NCBI RefSeq assembly: GCF_004341235.1
Contig: NZ_SLUP01000003.1
Span: forward strand, 554,620 to 618,619
DNA length: 64,000 nucleotides
Reading direction: 5' to 3'
From: Mariniflexile fucanivorans
Lineage (GTDB): Bacteria > Bacteroidota > Bacteroidia > Flavobacteriales > Flavobacteriaceae
The position numbers were made by a program, and so were the translations under genes. The notes under the pieces are model-generated. The model was not told the origin of the DNA. It ran no database searches and saw only the letters and a list, made by a program, of their open reading frames with translations. Positions 34,685 to 44,235 of this stretch are shown here, piece by piece (position 1 is the first letter of the stretch; each line of letters opens with the position of its first letter).

Positions 34685-35449
34685 TTGAAAAAACTTTTCA
34701 AAATAATTTTAAATACAATACCAAGACCTTTACTAATTAGGTTAAGTTATGTTATTCGTCCTGTTTTAGCTTTTATTTTAAGAGGAAATACTTTTACGGA
34801 CCCTATAGACGGAAAAAGTTTTAAAACCTTTTTACCTTACGGATATGGCAAACAACGCAACAATGTGTTATCACCTTCTACTTTAAGTTTAGAACGCCAC
34901 AGATTGCTTTGGTTATATTTAAAAAATGAAACAAAGTTTTTTTCTGAAAATTTAAAAGTATTACATTTTGCTCCCGAACAATGCTTTTTAAAACGTTTTA
35001 AAAGCTTAAAAAACCTAGATTACACTACAACCGATTTACTTTCTCCTATTGCTGATGTTAAAGCGGACATTTGCAACCTTCCTTTTCCAGATAATACGTA
35101 TGATGTTATTCTTTGCAATCATGTTTTAGAGCATATTCCTGATGACACGAAGGCTATGCAAGAATTATACAGAGTCATGAAACCTGGTGGTATGGGTGTT
35201 TTTCAAATTCCGCAAGATCTAACAAGAGCTACTACTTTTGAAGATAACACCATAACGGATAAAAAAGAACGTGCTAAAATATTTGGACAATACGATCATG
35301 TGCGTGTATATGGTCGTGATTATTTTGATAAATTAAGAAGTATTGGTTTTAAAGTTGAAGAAGTTGATTACAACTCTACTCTTTCCGCGGAAGCGATAAA
35401 AAAATTCTGTTTAGCTACAGGCGAAATTATCCCTGTGGTTTACAAATAA
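34685..35449 (+). CDS. Class I SAM-dependent methyltransferase
   Basis: This 254-residue protein has an N-terminal amphipathic or membrane-near helix (residues 1-33). A Methyltransf_11-type domain follows: LHFAPEQCFL glycine-poor motif I at about 97, then ADICNLPFPDNTYDVILCNHVLEHI and RVMKPGGMGVFQIPQ. The motif I Gly-rich loop is unusually replaced by APEQ, as in a subgroup of Bacteroidota enzymes. The frame starts with TTG 34685. Substrate unknown; envelope sugar or lipid targets are common among relatives. Confidence 0.85.
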   Translation: MKKLFKIILNTIPRPLLIRLSYVIRPVLAFILRGNTFTDPIDGKSFKTFLPYGYGKQRNNVLSPSTLSLERHRLLWLYLKNETKFFSENLKVLHFAPEQCFLKRFKSLKNLDYTTTDLLSPIADVKADICNLPFPDNTYDVILCNHVLEHIPDDTKAMQELYRVMKPGGMGVFQIPQDLTRATTFEDNTITDKKERAKIFGQYDHVRVYGRDYFDKLRSIGFKVEEVDYNSTLSAEAIKKFCLATGEIIPVVYK

Positions 35450-35562
35450 TTGCAAACAAAAAAAGCTGAGTTGATATAAAATCTCCCCAACTTTTTTATT
35501 GATTAATAGCATCTATAGGACACACCATTTTCTAAATAGTCACATGTATATTTTAAAAAAAA

Positions 35563-36540
35563 TTATTCTGGTTTTGGAAAATTATTTAACGACATGGTTT
35601 CCAATTCCTTATTGTCATTCTCAAAAACAAAAAAAACTTTAAGTTCTGGATGTTTTTTTAAAAAAGCTTTCACTTTTTCAATACCCATTGCTTTAAATGC
35701 AGTTGCATAAGCATCAGCTGTCATACAATCTTTAGCGATAACAGAGATACTTAATAAATTTGTTTTACTTGGATAGCCCGTTTTTGTATCTATTATATGT
35801 GCGTAACGATTTCCGTTAGTATCTACTTTAAACTTTCTGTAAGTACCCGAAGTTGCCATGGCTTCATCATGTACTTCAATTGCTTCTAAAATGGATTGTT
35901 CACCATCAAAATGTGGCATCTCAATGCCAATTTTCCAAGGAGATTGTTTTTCTGTGTTTTTTCCTCTTGCTCTTATTTCACCACCAATTTCAACTAAATA
36001 GTTTTTAATATTTTTGCTTTCTAAAAACTCGCCAATAACATCCACACCGTAGCCTTTTGCAATAGCATTAAAATCTATAAAAGTGGCTTTTGGTTTTATG
36101 ATTTTATTATCAATTCGTTTTACTTTATTTAAGCCAACGGACAGCATTAAACTATCAATTTTTAAACTATCCAGATTCACTATTTTTTCTTCTGGACCAA
36201 AATCCCATGCATTTACAACGGCGCCAATAGTGGGGTCGAAAACACCTTCGGTTAGGTTATAAATATCTTTTGAAGTTTCAAATACTTTTATAAAATGTGC
36301 ATCAACTAAACCATCTTCATTTCTATTTAACTTAGAAATATCTGAATCAGCTTGATAGGTGGACATCGAATTATTAATAACATAAAACAAACTATCAATT
36401 TGAGTTTGATAATTAATTTCAGAATTATAAATTATTGAATAACTGGTGCCAAAAACAGGACCTGAAAGTCTGGTGTTTACGGTTTCTTCTTTGCAAGAAA
36501 ACGCCATAAAAACCAAGAGTAAAGTATATTTAATTTTCAT
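35563..36540 (-). CDS. apbE: FAD:protein FMN transferase
   Basis: This 325-residue lipoprotein (lipobox MAFSC, residues 12-16) is exported and attaches FMN covalently to threonines of NqrB and NqrC (and RnfG/D types). Family features are GPVFGTSYSI at the N-terminus, DFNAIAKGYGVDVI near residue 160, GGEIRARG, and the metal-binding DCMTADAYATAFKAMG near residue 275. Two other genes of the Nqr neighbourhood surround it, and the nqr operon lies 4 kb away on the same strand, consistent with its modification role. It follows the 125-residue conserved gene by 10 bases, so both are probably one transcript. Confidence 0.94.
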   Translation of the reverse strand: MKIKYTLLLVFMAFSCKEETVNTRLSGPVFGTSYSIIYNSEINYQTQIDSLFYVINNSMSTYQADSDISKLNRNEDGLVDAHFIKVFETSKDIYNLTEGVFDPTIGAVVNAWDFGPEEKIVNLDSLKIDSLMLSVGLNKVKRIDNKIIKPKATFIDFNAIAKGYGVDVIGEFLESKNIKNYLVEIGGEIRARGKNTEKQSPWKIGIEMPHFDGEQSILEAIEVHDEAMATSGTYRKFKVDTNGNRYAHIIDTKTGYPSKTNLLSISVIAKDCMTADAYATAFKAMGIEKVKAFLKKHPELKVFFVFENDNKELETMSLNNFPKPE

Positions 36541-36550
36541 GCTTTTGTTA

Positions 36551-36928
36551 CTAATTTAAATTAGTTTCTAAAACTTGTATGCCATTGTATTCCAACAAAT
36601 AATCCTGATTTAAATAAATCGGCTCTTTCTCGCCAACAACATTACCTATACCAACACCTGCATAAAGTACTTTGGCGTCCTTTTCCCTAGCATGTTTTTT
36701 AAAAGATTCCATCCAAATAACATCATAATTATTAGGGTTATCGGGTAATATAACGACTCTAACAATTACAAAATAATATTGCTTGTTTTTATCAATACAC
36801 ACAAATTGAGGATGTTTTTTCAATTTACTATTTACAGCAATAAACTCAAAACCACGCTGTTCTAGATCTTTCCCAACATGGTTCATTGCTAAATTGTGTA
36901 ATTCTTGTTCTGTAAGTGCTTTACTCAT
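36551..36928 (-). CDS. Conserved small protein associated with Na+-NQR genes
   Basis: This 125-residue soluble protein begins MSKALTEQELHNLAMN. It has a mixed alpha/beta pattern with HPQFVCIDKNKQYYFVIVRV, a restriction-like or unknown fold. In flavobacteria this family is often labelled as related to NADH-quinone reductase subunit F by position, though it has no flavin or iron-sulfur motif. The frame is open to 37075, but the extra 49 residues are hydrophobic, unlike the rest, and AT-rich; ATG 36928 is preferred. It is co-directional with apbE, 10 bases apart. Confidence 0.72.
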   Translation of the reverse strand: MSKALTEQELHNLAMNHVGKDLEQRGFEFIAVNSKLKKHPQFVCIDKNKQYYFVIVRVVILPDNPNNYDVIWMESFKKHAREKDAKVLYAGVGIGNVVGEKEPIYLNQDYLLEYNGIQVLETNLN

Positions 36929-37089
36929 ATTACAAAAATAAAATAAATGTTCTGATTGATGATGACATTTTAAAACAATAACGATGTTAAATAAACAAAA
37001 AAGTAGATAAACGAATAATAAATCATTTAATAGCATAGTATTTGAACTCGTTTTAAATAATTGTATCTTCACCATTAATTGCCATAGTT

Positions 37090-37668
37090 ATGGGACAAGC
37101 AAACAAACTTGAACATCAAATTAAAATGATCGATGCTTTTAAGGGCAATGATACTATTGCATTAAAAGAGTTTTACATATCCAATTATAAAAAAATTGAA
37201 GTGTTGATTCTAAAAAACAGTGGTAATTTAAGCGATGCAAAACATATATATCAAGAAGCATTTATTACAGTTTGGAATAATATAAGAAATGATGCTTTTA
37301 CCCCAGCCAACAACTCCACTTTAAGCGATTACCTGTATACCATAGCAAAAAACAAATGGATGGACACTGTACGCTCTAATCAGTATAAAAAAACAAAAGT
37401 ACTTAAATCTGAGCACACACTATCTATTAAAAATGAAGGAGATAAAACTGTTATCGAATTAGAAGATAAAAAAATAAGCAAAGCTATGGAAGCTTTCAAA
37501 AATTTAGGACAACCATGCAAACAACTATTAACAACATTTTATTTTGACAAGAAATTGTTGCAAGATATTGCTACAGAATTAATTTTAGATGAAACTTCTG
37601 TTCGTAATAAAAAATTCCATTGTATGAAAAAATTAGTTGATAACGTTTTTAGCATTAAAAAACCCTAA
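37090..37668 (+). CDS. ECF-type RNA polymerase sigma factor
   Basis: This 192-residue sigma-70 family protein has region 2 at about residues 18-95 (DAKHIYQEAFITVWNNI, then YLYTIAKNKWMDTVRS) and region 4 at about 135-188 (LLQDIATELILDETSVRNK). It is the third ECF gene of the window and, like the first, is followed (3 bases) by a membrane partner. Region 4 is somewhat degenerate: Lys-rich with a VRNKKFHCMKKL recognition helix. The upstream 110 bases separate it from the divergent apbE unit. Confidence 0.88.
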   Translation: MGQANKLEHQIKMIDAFKGNDTIALKEFYISNYKKIEVLILKNSGNLSDAKHIYQEAFITVWNNIRNDAFTPANNSTLSDYLYTIAKNKWMDTVRSNQYKKTKVLKSEHTLSIKNEGDKTVIELEDKKISKAMEAFKNLGQPCKQLLTTFYFDKKLLQDIATELILDETSVRNKKFHCMKKLVDNVFSIKKP

Positions 37669-37671
37669 ATA

Positions 37672-38415
37672 TTGAAAGATAATAGCAACATATCGCAAGA
37701 AATATTTGAAGCCATAGAACGCTATATTAACGGCACTATGGAACCTAGTGAATTAAAGGATTTTAAAGATTATCTTAAAATTGATGCCGAATTCAAATCC
37801 CAAGTTAAAGATTACAGAATAATAATTCAAGGTGTTAAAAATCAATCATTAAAAGAAGAATTAAACACGTTTCATGATGAGATTATCAAGTCTGAAATAC
37901 CTAAAGCCGCTTTAAAAAAAGCGCGTTATTTATTTATTAGTAAAATTGCAGCTATGGCAGCTATTATTGTAGCTATTGGCAGTATATGGTTTTTTAGCAG
38001 TTCGCCAAATCAAAAAATTTATGCCAATTATTTTAAACCATACCCAGGTTTAACAGCTACCATGAGTGACACAGAAAACCTTGATTTTTACGATGCTATG
38101 GTGTATTACAAACAGAAAAAATACGATTTAGCCATAGAAAAATGGCAAGTTTTGAGCAATAAAAAACCTGATAACGATACGTTGAATTATTTTCTAGGCA
38201 TAGCATATATGGCAAACAAAAATGTAGATAAAGCCATTCCTTTATTACAAAAAACCATTGAAACCAGTCATTCAGGTTTTTCGTTTATATACGATGCCTA
38301 TTATTATCTAGGATTAGCATACTTAAAAGAGGGCGATATCAATCTTGCTAAAAAATATCTAACATTAAGCAACACCAACATTTCTAAAGAGATTATTTTA
38401 GAACTGCCCAATTAA
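37672..38415 (+). CDS. Membrane TPR protein, probable anti-sigma partner
   Basis: This 247-residue protein follows the sigma gene by 3 bases and starts with TTG. A cytoplasmic part at residues 1-80 (IERYINGTMEPSELKDFKDYLK) looks like a short anti-sigma domain. One membrane helix lies at about 88-106 (AAMAAIIVAIGSIWFF). The periplasmic part has at least two TPR motifs at about 140-235 (YDAMVYYKQKKYDLAIEKWQ, and YYYLGLAYLKEGDINLAKKY). This plan, sigma-binding tail plus sensing TPRs, recurs in Bacteroidota ECF pairs. Signal unknown. Confidence 0.78.
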   Translation: MKDNSNISQEIFEAIERYINGTMEPSELKDFKDYLKIDAEFKSQVKDYRIIIQGVKNQSLKEELNTFHDEIIKSEIPKAALKKARYLFISKIAAMAAIIVAIGSIWFFSSSPNQKIYANYFKPYPGLTATMSDTENLDFYDAMVYYKQKKYDLAIEKWQVLSNKKPDNDTLNYFLGIAYMANKNVDKAIPLLQKTIETSHSGFSFIYDAYYYLGLAYLKEGDINLAKKYLTLSNTNISKEIILELPN

Positions 38416-38658
38416 AATCAAACTTTTTACTATACTAATGTAGTAATCGTTTTTCTTCAAAATAAAATTTATTAAAACCAATTTATAAAATTCTAAATCG
38501 TTTGTTGCAACAAGTGCAGTGATATTGAAACATTTGGCACATTGACATAGAGTGTCATATTGTATCAAAAAAAATTAAAAGCGAGCAATTTTTAAAGAAT
38601 TAATTTCTGAAACTAAATTTGTGTAACTTTAAAAAATCTAAACAACCATAAGACTTAA

Positions 38659-40098
38659 ATGACCAAACAACCAACCTCGAAAATAATAGGGCTTTTTTTG
38701 GGCCCTATATTATTCATTATATTCCTATTATTACCTTTTGAAATTATATCTAAAAATGCCGATACGGTTATTGCTACCGCATTATGGATGGTTTTTTGGT
38801 GGATTACCGAAGCTGTTTCCATTTCGGTTACAGCACTACTTCCTTTAATATTATTTCCTCTATTTAAAGTGATGCCCATTGAAGCGGTTGGTGCTAATTA
38901 CGGCAGTCCCATCGTATTTCTATTTTTTGGTGGTTTTGTTCTGGCTTTAGCGCTAGAAAAAGTGAATCTACACAAACGGATAGCATTAAGTATTATTAAA
39001 AAAACAGGAACTACACCAAATAAAGTCGTGCTTGGTTTTATGATTGCAACTGGTTTTATGAGTATGTGGATAAGCAACACGGCGTGTACTGTTTTCATGC
39101 TGCCAATTGCGATGTCAGTTATACAATTACTTATTGATGATGCAGATGGCTATACAAAAAGCGACCAAAATTTTGCGATAAGTGTTATGCTTGGCATTGC
39201 ATTTGCTGCCAATGCTGGTGGTATTGCCACCGTAATAGGCACACCACCTAACTCCATTTTAATTGGATTGTTAGAAAACGAATATAACATTGAAATTTCG
39301 TTTTTTAAATGGATGCTTATTGGTTTACCATTTTCTATTTTATTAATAACCATTATTTATTTCATTTTGGTAAAAGGGTTTTTTCCAAATAGTGATTTAA
39401 AGTTTAATGCTTCAAAAGAAGTTATAGATTCTGAACTTGAAAAATTAGGAAAAATATCACCCAAAGAGAAGCAAGTTTTAATAGTGTTTAGCGTTGTTGT
39501 TTTTCTTTGGATTTTTAGAAGTCTTATTAATTCGTTAATCCCAAATTTAGATTTATCAGATACGATGATTAGTATTTTTGGGGCAATAACTTTATTTGCT
39601 GTTCCTTTTAACTTAAAAAAGGGAGATTTCATCTTACAATGGAATGACACCCAAAAACTAGCTTGGGGTATTTTAATTCTATTTGGTGGTGGTTTAGCTT
39701 TGGCAAATGGCATGTCGGCTAGTGGTATTGTTGATATTATCGCAAAACAAATATCTCAAAGTAACATTAGTATTTTAATAACAGCAGCCTTACTTATCGT
39801 ACTCATGCTTTTTATGACAGAGCTAATGAGCAATGTTGCCTTAACCGCTGTATTAGCGCCTGTTGTTGCTGGTATAGCCTTAGGTTTAAACGTCCCCATA
39901 CTACATCTTTTAATACCTGTAACCATTGCGAGTAGTTGCGCTTTTATGCTACCCATGGCTACACCCCCAAATGCTATTGTTTTTGCTAGTGGATATGTAA
40001 AAGTGAGTCAAATGGCACGTGTTGGTATTGTAATTAATTTAATTTCCGCAGGGTTATTAATTCTTATGTTTCAGTTTGTTATCGGATTGGTTTTCTAA
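38659..40098 (+). CDS. SLC13/DASS-family sodium:anion symporter
   Basis: This 479-residue inner-membrane protein has about 11 helices. Both SNT-type sodium/substrate motifs are visible: MWISNTACTVFMLP near residue 138 with GTPPNSILIG downstream, and ELMSNVALTAVLAP near residue 392 with MATPPNAIVFASGYV. Transporters of this family import di- or tricarboxylates or sulfate with sodium. The SNT/TPPN versions suggest dicarboxylates, but the anion is not certain. In the middle of the Nqr neighbourhood it would be a user of the sodium gradient. Upstream 243 bases are AT-rich with no clear promoter. Confidence 0.92.
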   Translation: MTKQPTSKIIGLFLGPILFIIFLLLPFEIISKNADTVIATALWMVFWWITEAVSISVTALLPLILFPLFKVMPIEAVGANYGSPIVFLFFGGFVLALALEKVNLHKRIALSIIKKTGTTPNKVVLGFMIATGFMSMWISNTACTVFMLPIAMSVIQLLIDDADGYTKSDQNFAISVMLGIAFAANAGGIATVIGTPPNSILIGLLENEYNIEISFFKWMLIGLPFSILLITIIYFILVKGFFPNSDLKFNASKEVIDSELEKLGKISPKEKQVLIVFSVVVFLWIFRSLINSLIPNLDLSDTMISIFGAITLFAVPFNLKKGDFILQWNDTQKLAWGILILFGGGLALANGMSASGIVDIIAKQISQSNISILITAALLIVLMLFMTELMSNVALTAVLAPVVAGIALGLNVPILHLLIPVTIASSCAFMLPMATPPNAIVFASGYVKVSQMARVGIVINLISAGLLILMFQFVIGLVF

Positions 40099-40154
40099 CA
40101 TTAATAGGAAAACTGCAGAATTTTTAATAACTTAGAAATAAAAATTTCTGAGAA

Positions 40155-40604
40155 ATGAAAACTTCAATCCGTTTAGAACAAGCAGTTCAAAAACTGTATA
40201 ATGCATTTTATAACAACGAACTGCACCCAGAATGTTGTAAGCAATGTGCCGTTGGGAACATACTGGATAATTCTGATAGCTGGAAGCATCTATCAGACCA
40301 ACACGGTGCTTTAGAGTTAAATTATCTTGGAAATGTGCATCAATCCTTTGGTCGTAAGTTTAATGGCTATACACCTTTGGAATTATTACATATAGAAGCT
40401 ACTTTTTTAAGAGCGTGTGGTTACCAATTACCGTTTCATCATAAAAACAAAAAACCTAAAAACCCAACCGACAAAGATGTTTTGTTTAAGGGACTTACCG
40501 CCGTAGTGACTCTTTTATGTTCGTTAGATGGCATTCCTAATTTTATGGATTATACTAAGCTTTTTGAATTTAAAAATGAAAAACCTAGGTTTCAAATTGC
40601 ATAA
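40155..40604 (+). CDS. Conserved Cys-rich small protein next to the nqr operon
   Basis: This 149-residue soluble protein has a cysteine cluster PECCKQCAVGNILDN at about residues 26-40, then NYLGNVHQSFGRKFNGYTPLELLHIEA. A Lys/Pro-rich turn (KNKKPKNPTDKD) follows, then a final helix. Similar proteins are found beside nqrF in flavobacteria and often bear the NQR subunit F label by position only; there is no FAD/NADH or ferredoxin motif. The CCxxC cluster could bind a metal or Fe-S cluster, making it a candidate assembly factor. It converges on nqrF with a shared terminator. Confidence 0.72.
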   Translation: MKTSIRLEQAVQKLYNAFYNNELHPECCKQCAVGNILDNSDSWKHLSDQHGALELNYLGNVHQSFGRKFNGYTPLELLHIEATFLRACGYQLPFHHKNKKPKNPTDKDVLFKGLTAVVTLLCSLDGIPNFMDYTKLFEFKNEKPRFQIA

Positions 40605-40605
40605 A

Positions 40606-40632
40606 AAAACCAGCACTTTTAGTACTGGTTTT
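40606..40632. terminator. Rho-independent terminator between the Cys-rich gene and nqrF
   Basis: Arms 40606-40617 and 40621-40632 (AAAACCAGCACT / AGTACTGGTTTT) pair with one position that is G-U on the minus strand. Better for the nqr operon on the minus strand, though it may serve both. Confidence 0.8.
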
Positions 40633-40682
40633 AAAATTTATCTTTTAATTTTTCTGATTAACAGAATCTTTTTTCATGGATT

Positions 40683-41993
40683 CTATCCACCAAAGTCATC
40701 AAATCTAATATTCTCATCGGGTAAACCAAAATCTTCACCCATTTTTTGAACTGCTTTGTTCATTAATGGTGGCCCACAGAAATACAATTCTATATCTTCT
40801 GGGGTTTCATGCTTACTTAAATAATTATCGATCACACAATTATGGATAAATCCAACAAAGCCATCACCAGGTGCATCAATATCAGCTTTAACTTTCCAGT
40901 TATCTTCTGGTAAAGGTTCTGATAATGCTAGATAAAACTTAAAGTTTGGAAAATCTTTCTCTAATTTATGGAAATGATCTAAATAGAATAACTCACGTTT
41001 TGAACGACCACCGTACCAGTAAGTTACTTTTCTACCCGTTTTTAAGGTTCTGAAAAGGTGATATAAGTGAGAACGCATGGGCGCCATACCTGCTCCACCA
41101 CCAACATAAAGCATTTCAGCTTCAGATTCATTAATGAAGAATTCACCGTAAGGTCCAGAAATAGTTACTTTATCTCCTTTTTTCTGATTGAAAATGTATG
41201 ATGATGCAACACCTGGATTTACATCCATCCAACCATTTTTATTTCTATCCCATGGTGGTGTTGCAATGCGAACGTTTAACATAATTTCGCGTCCTTCAGC
41301 AGGATACGAAGCCATAGAATACGCACGCTCAACAGTTTCACTATTTTTCATAGTTAAGCTCCACAAACCAAACTTATCCCATTCAGCTTTAAACTTATCG
41401 GGTGTTTCATGTTCTTCTGGATGCGCTGTAATATCCATATCTGAATATTTCACTTCACATGGGGGAATTTCAATTTGAATATATCCACCAGCTTTGTAAC
41501 CCATATCTTCTGGAATTTCAACAACAAATTCCTTAATAAACGATGCTACGTTATAGTTACGAACCACAACTGCTTCCCATTTTTTAATACCAAAAACTTC
41601 TTCTGGAATGGTGATGTTCATGTCTTGTTTCACTTTAACCTGACACGCCAAACGTGCACCATGTTGCAACTCTTTACGTGTAAAATGTGGTGTTTCGGTT
41701 GGCAACGCTTCACCTCCACCAGATAACACATGGCATTCACATTGAATACAAGTTCCACCACCACCACAAGCTGATGGTAAGAATATTTTTTGATTTCCTA
41801 AAGTTGATAGTAAACTACCGCCTGAAGCAACTTCTATTTTCTTTTCACCATTAATGGTAATTGTTACGGGACCTGATGGTGATAATTTTTGTTTTACAAA
41901 CAATAGTAATGCTACCAACAATAAAGTAATAATTAAAAAAGCTGCTACTGTTGCTATTACTGTTCCTAATGTACCTGCGACTAATAAAATCAT
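40683..41993 (-). CDS. nqrF: Na+-translocating NADH:quinone reductase subunit F
   Basis: This 436-residue subunit is the electron entry point. One membrane helix (residues about 8-33) precedes a [2Fe-2S] ferredoxin domain with Cys76, Cys82, Cys85 and Cys117. An FAD/NADH ferredoxin-reductase domain follows, with [12 protein letters not shown] and GPYGEFFI for [16 protein letters not shown] for the nucleotide, and the closing [11 protein letters not shown]. Length is about 30 above the Vibrio form. It is the last gene of nqrABCDEF on the minus strand, 9 bases after nqrE. Confidence 0.97.
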   Translation of the reverse strand: MILLVAGTLGTVIATVAAFLIITLLLVALLLFVKQKLSPSGPVTITINGEKKIEVASGGSLLSTLGNQKIFLPSACGGGGTCIQCECHVLSGGGEALPTETPHFTRKELQHGARLACQVKVKQDMNITIPEEVFGIKKWEAVVVRNYNVASFIKEFVVEIPEDMGYKAGGYIQIEIPPCEVKYSDMDITAHPEEHETPDKFKAEWDKFGLWSLTMKNSETVERAYSMASYPAEGREIMLNVRIATPPWDRNKNGWMDVNPGVASSYIFNQKKGDKVTISGPYGEFFINESEAEMLYVGGGAGMAPMRSHLYHLFRTLKTGRKVTYWYGGRSKRELFYLDHFHKLEKDFPNFKFYLALSEPLPEDNWKVKADIDAPGDGFVGFIHNCVIDNYLSKHETPEDIELYFCGPPLMNKAVQKMGEDFGLPDENIRFDDFGG

Positions 41994-42002
41994 CTCGTTC
42001 TG

Positions 42003-42761
42003 CTATTTAGATTTATTTAGATTAGTAATATTTTGATTATTGTTACCAACCATCATCTTTGTATCTTCAGATTTCTTATCCAATTGAGAAATTTCTTTAT
42101 CTCCTTCTTGAACTACGGTTCCTTTTGCAACTTCGGGTTCATCACCTCCTGTTAACATGCCTCCGAAACTCATAAAACCTATAGCCATTAAACCAGTAAT
42201 GATGAATGTAATACCTAAACCTCTTAATGCTGGTGGCACGTTGGAATATCTAATTTTCTCACGTATGGCTGCAATAGCTAGAATTGCTAAAAACCATCCA
42301 ATTCCAGAACCAACTCCATATACGGTAGCTAAACCTAAAGTTGGAATTTCACGCGATTGCATAAATAATGATCCTCCTAAAATAGCACAGTTTACTGCAA
42401 TAAGTGGTAAGAAGATACCAAGTGAGTTATATAATGATGGAGAAAACTTCTCAACCACAATCTCTACCAATTGTACCATAGTTGCAATGGTAGCAATAAA
42501 CATGATGAATGATAGGAAGCTTAAATCGTAATCTGCATAATCGGCACCTAACCAAGCTAATGCTCCTGGTTGTAATAAATATTGATCCAATAACCAGTTT
42601 AAAGGGACTGTAATTGCCAATACAAAAATAACCGCAGCACCAAGACCAACTGCTGTATTTACTTTTTTAGATACTGCTAGGTAAGAACACATCCCAAGGA
42701 ACGTGGCAAACACCATGTTATCTATAAAAATTGATTTTAAAAATAATTCTAAATGTTCCAT
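42003..42761 (-). CDS. nqrE: Na+-translocating NADH:quinone reductase subunit E
   Basis: This 252-residue integral subunit has six helices. With NqrD it holds an intramembrane [2Fe-2S] centre, for which NqrE supplies the Cys in [10 protein letters not shown] and the Cys in [10 protein letters not shown]-terminal extension of about 50 residues, polar and Lys/Asp-rich (from about residue 205), is absent from Vibrio NqrE but common in Bacteroidota. It is separated from nqrD by 74 bases that contain a repeated motif, the only large gap in the operon. Confidence 0.96.
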   Translation of the reverse strand: MEHLELFLKSIFIDNMVFATFLGMCSYLAVSKKVNTAVGLGAAVIFVLAITVPLNWLLDQYLLQPGALAWLGADYADYDLSFLSFIMFIATIATMVQLVEIVVEKFSPSLYNSLGIFLPLIAVNCAILGGSLFMQSREIPTLGLATVYGVGSGIGWFLAILAIAAIREKIRYSNVPPALRGLGITFIITGLMAIGFMSFGGMLTGGDEPEVAKGTVVQEGDKEISQLDKKSEDTKMMVGNNNQNITNLNKSK

Positions 42762-42773
42762 ATTATTTTAAGT

Positions 42774-42835
42774 TTTCAGTCTCAGTCTCAGTTTACAGTG
42801 ATTAATGTTTACCGCGACTGTTAACTGTATACTGA
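42774..42835. repeat. Short repeat/inverted-repeat block inside the nqr operon
   Basis: The gap between nqrD and nqrE contains CAGTCTCAGTCTCAG and TTTACAGTG. GCGACTGTTAACTGTATACTG follows, where CAGT and ACTG words face each other over about 55 bases. It can fold into an imperfect hairpin. Similar CAGT/ACTG blocks are dispersed in flavobacterial genomes. Confidence 0.55.
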
Positions 42836-43480
42836 TTAGTCTTCTATTAATGCTTTATTTCTTGAACGTTGTACCCATATAATGATTCCAACAACTATTA
42901 ATGCCATAGGTGACAATAACATAAATCCATTGTTTTCATATCCGATGGCGTACAAGCCTGTTTTTTCGATTGGATCGCCTAAAACTTTAAAACCTAATAA
43001 GGTACCAGACCCTAATAATTCTCTAAAGAAACCAACGATTATAAGAATTAAACCGTAACCAGCAGCATTACCAATACCATCTAAAAATGAACGCCAAGGC
43101 CCATTTGCCAATGCAAAAGCTTCAAAACGCCCCATGATAATACAGTTGGTAATAATTAAACCTACGAAAACCGATAATGTTTTACTTAACTCATACGAGT
43201 AAGCTTTTAGTACTTGGTCAACAATAATTACTAATGCAGCAACCACTACTAATTGAACAATAATTCTAATTTTTGAAGGAATGATATTTCTCAATAATGA
43301 AATAACCACATTTCCTATTGCTAATACCGCCATTACTGAAACTGCCATTACAATAGATGCTTTTAGTTGCGCCGTAATAGCCAATGCAGAACAAATACCT
43401 AAAACCTGAATAGTAATTGGGTTGTTATCTGCTAACGGATCGGTGATTAATTTCGAGTCTTTTTTTGATAAAAGTGCCAT
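42836..43480 (-). CDS. nqrD: Na+-translocating NADH:quinone reductase subunit D
   Basis: This 214-residue integral subunit with six helices is homologous to NqrE but in inverted topology. The cluster ligands are the Cys of LGICSALAIT and the Cys of ITNCIIMGRFEAFA. It forms part of the electron and sodium path between NqrC and NqrB. Starts 3 bases after nqrC. Ends with a basic tail WVQRSRNKALIED. Confidence 0.97.
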   Translation of the reverse strand: MALLSKKDSKLITDPLADNNPITIQVLGICSALAITAQLKASIVMAVSVMAVLAIGNVVISLLRNIIPSKIRIIVQLVVVAALVIIVDQVLKAYSYELSKTLSVFVGLIITNCIIMGRFEAFALANGPWRSFLDGIGNAAGYGLILIIVGFFRELLGSGTLLGFKVLGDPIEKTGLYAIGYENNGFMLLSPMALIVVGIIIWVQRSRNKALIED

Positions 43481-43483
43481 AAA

Positions 43484-44233
43484 TTAATTATTTTTTAAAT
43501 TATCAAAATAAGGTTTGTAAAGCTTTAAGTCGCTTTTTATCATTGCTGTAACTCCATCACCTGTAATGGTTGCTCCTGCAATTGCATCTACCTCATTATC
43601 TGTTTTATTTTCATTTTTTGGATCGGCATTACCTTTCGCAACCGTTACACCTGCAAAATTACCTGCTTCATTCAACACGTGTTCACCAATAAAATCGTCC
43701 ATAAAGAAACGCTCTTTAATATTAGCTCCCAAACCTGGCGTTTCACCTTTATGATCGAAATAGGCACCTTGAATTACCATATTTTCATCTAAAGAGATAT
43801 AGCCCCATATAGCATCCCAAAGTCCTTTACCATAAATTGGTGCTACATAAAAGGTCTTTCCATCTTTTTCACCAATAAATAAAGGTAACCTTCTAACGCC
43901 ACCAGATTTTACTTTTGCTTGTTCCTTTTTAACATCTATTAAATACGCTTCACTATTTTCGGTTACGTTTGCACCCTCAATAACTAATTGTTTTTTAATG
44001 TATTTTGAAAACAAATCTGCAGCCTCTTGTGTAGATACAAACGATGCACTACTTTCATCATTATTATTTACACCCATAGCATATAGAATATTTTGTTGTT
44101 TTTCTATACGTTGGTTTTCTGTAATTTTCGGTTTCAATGAAGAAGCTGTAAATGCTAATAAAGCCCCTACAATTACTACCATTGCTATTGCAAATAGAAT
44201 TGTATATGAATTTTTATCTGTTCTATTTTCCAT
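43484..44233 (-). CDS. nqrC: Na+-translocating NADH:quinone reductase subunit C
   Basis: This 249-residue protein is anchored by one helix at about residues 11-30, with a large periplasmic domain. The FMN attachment motif is DAIAGATITG with Thr222, the target of ApbE. GETPGLGANI precedes it as in other NqrC/RnfG proteins. Spacing to nqrB is 2 bases. The apbE gene that flavinylates it lies within 9 kb on the same strand. Confidence 0.97.
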   Translation of the reverse strand: MENRTDKNSYTILFAIAMVVIVGALLAFTASSLKPKITENQRIEKQQNILYAMGVNNNDESSASFVSTQEAADLFSKYIKKQLVIEGANVTENSEAYLIDVKKEQAKVKSGGVRRLPLFIGEKDGKTFYVAPIYGKGLWDAIWGYISLDENMVIQGAYFDHKGETPGLGANIKERFFMDDFIGEHVLNEAGNFAGVTVAKGNADPKNENKTDNEVDAIAGATITGDGVTAMIKSDLKLYKPYFDNLKNN

Positions 44234-44235
44234 CG

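Noticed and set aside
36929..37075. 49-residue hydrophobic N-terminal extension of the NQR-associated protein
   Set aside because: Composition differs from the rest, and soluble orthologues begin at the internal Met; the extension is AT-rich intergenic DNA.
42157..42531. 124-codon plus-strand ORF within nqrE
   Set aside because: Antisense shadow of a strongly conserved membrane subunit.
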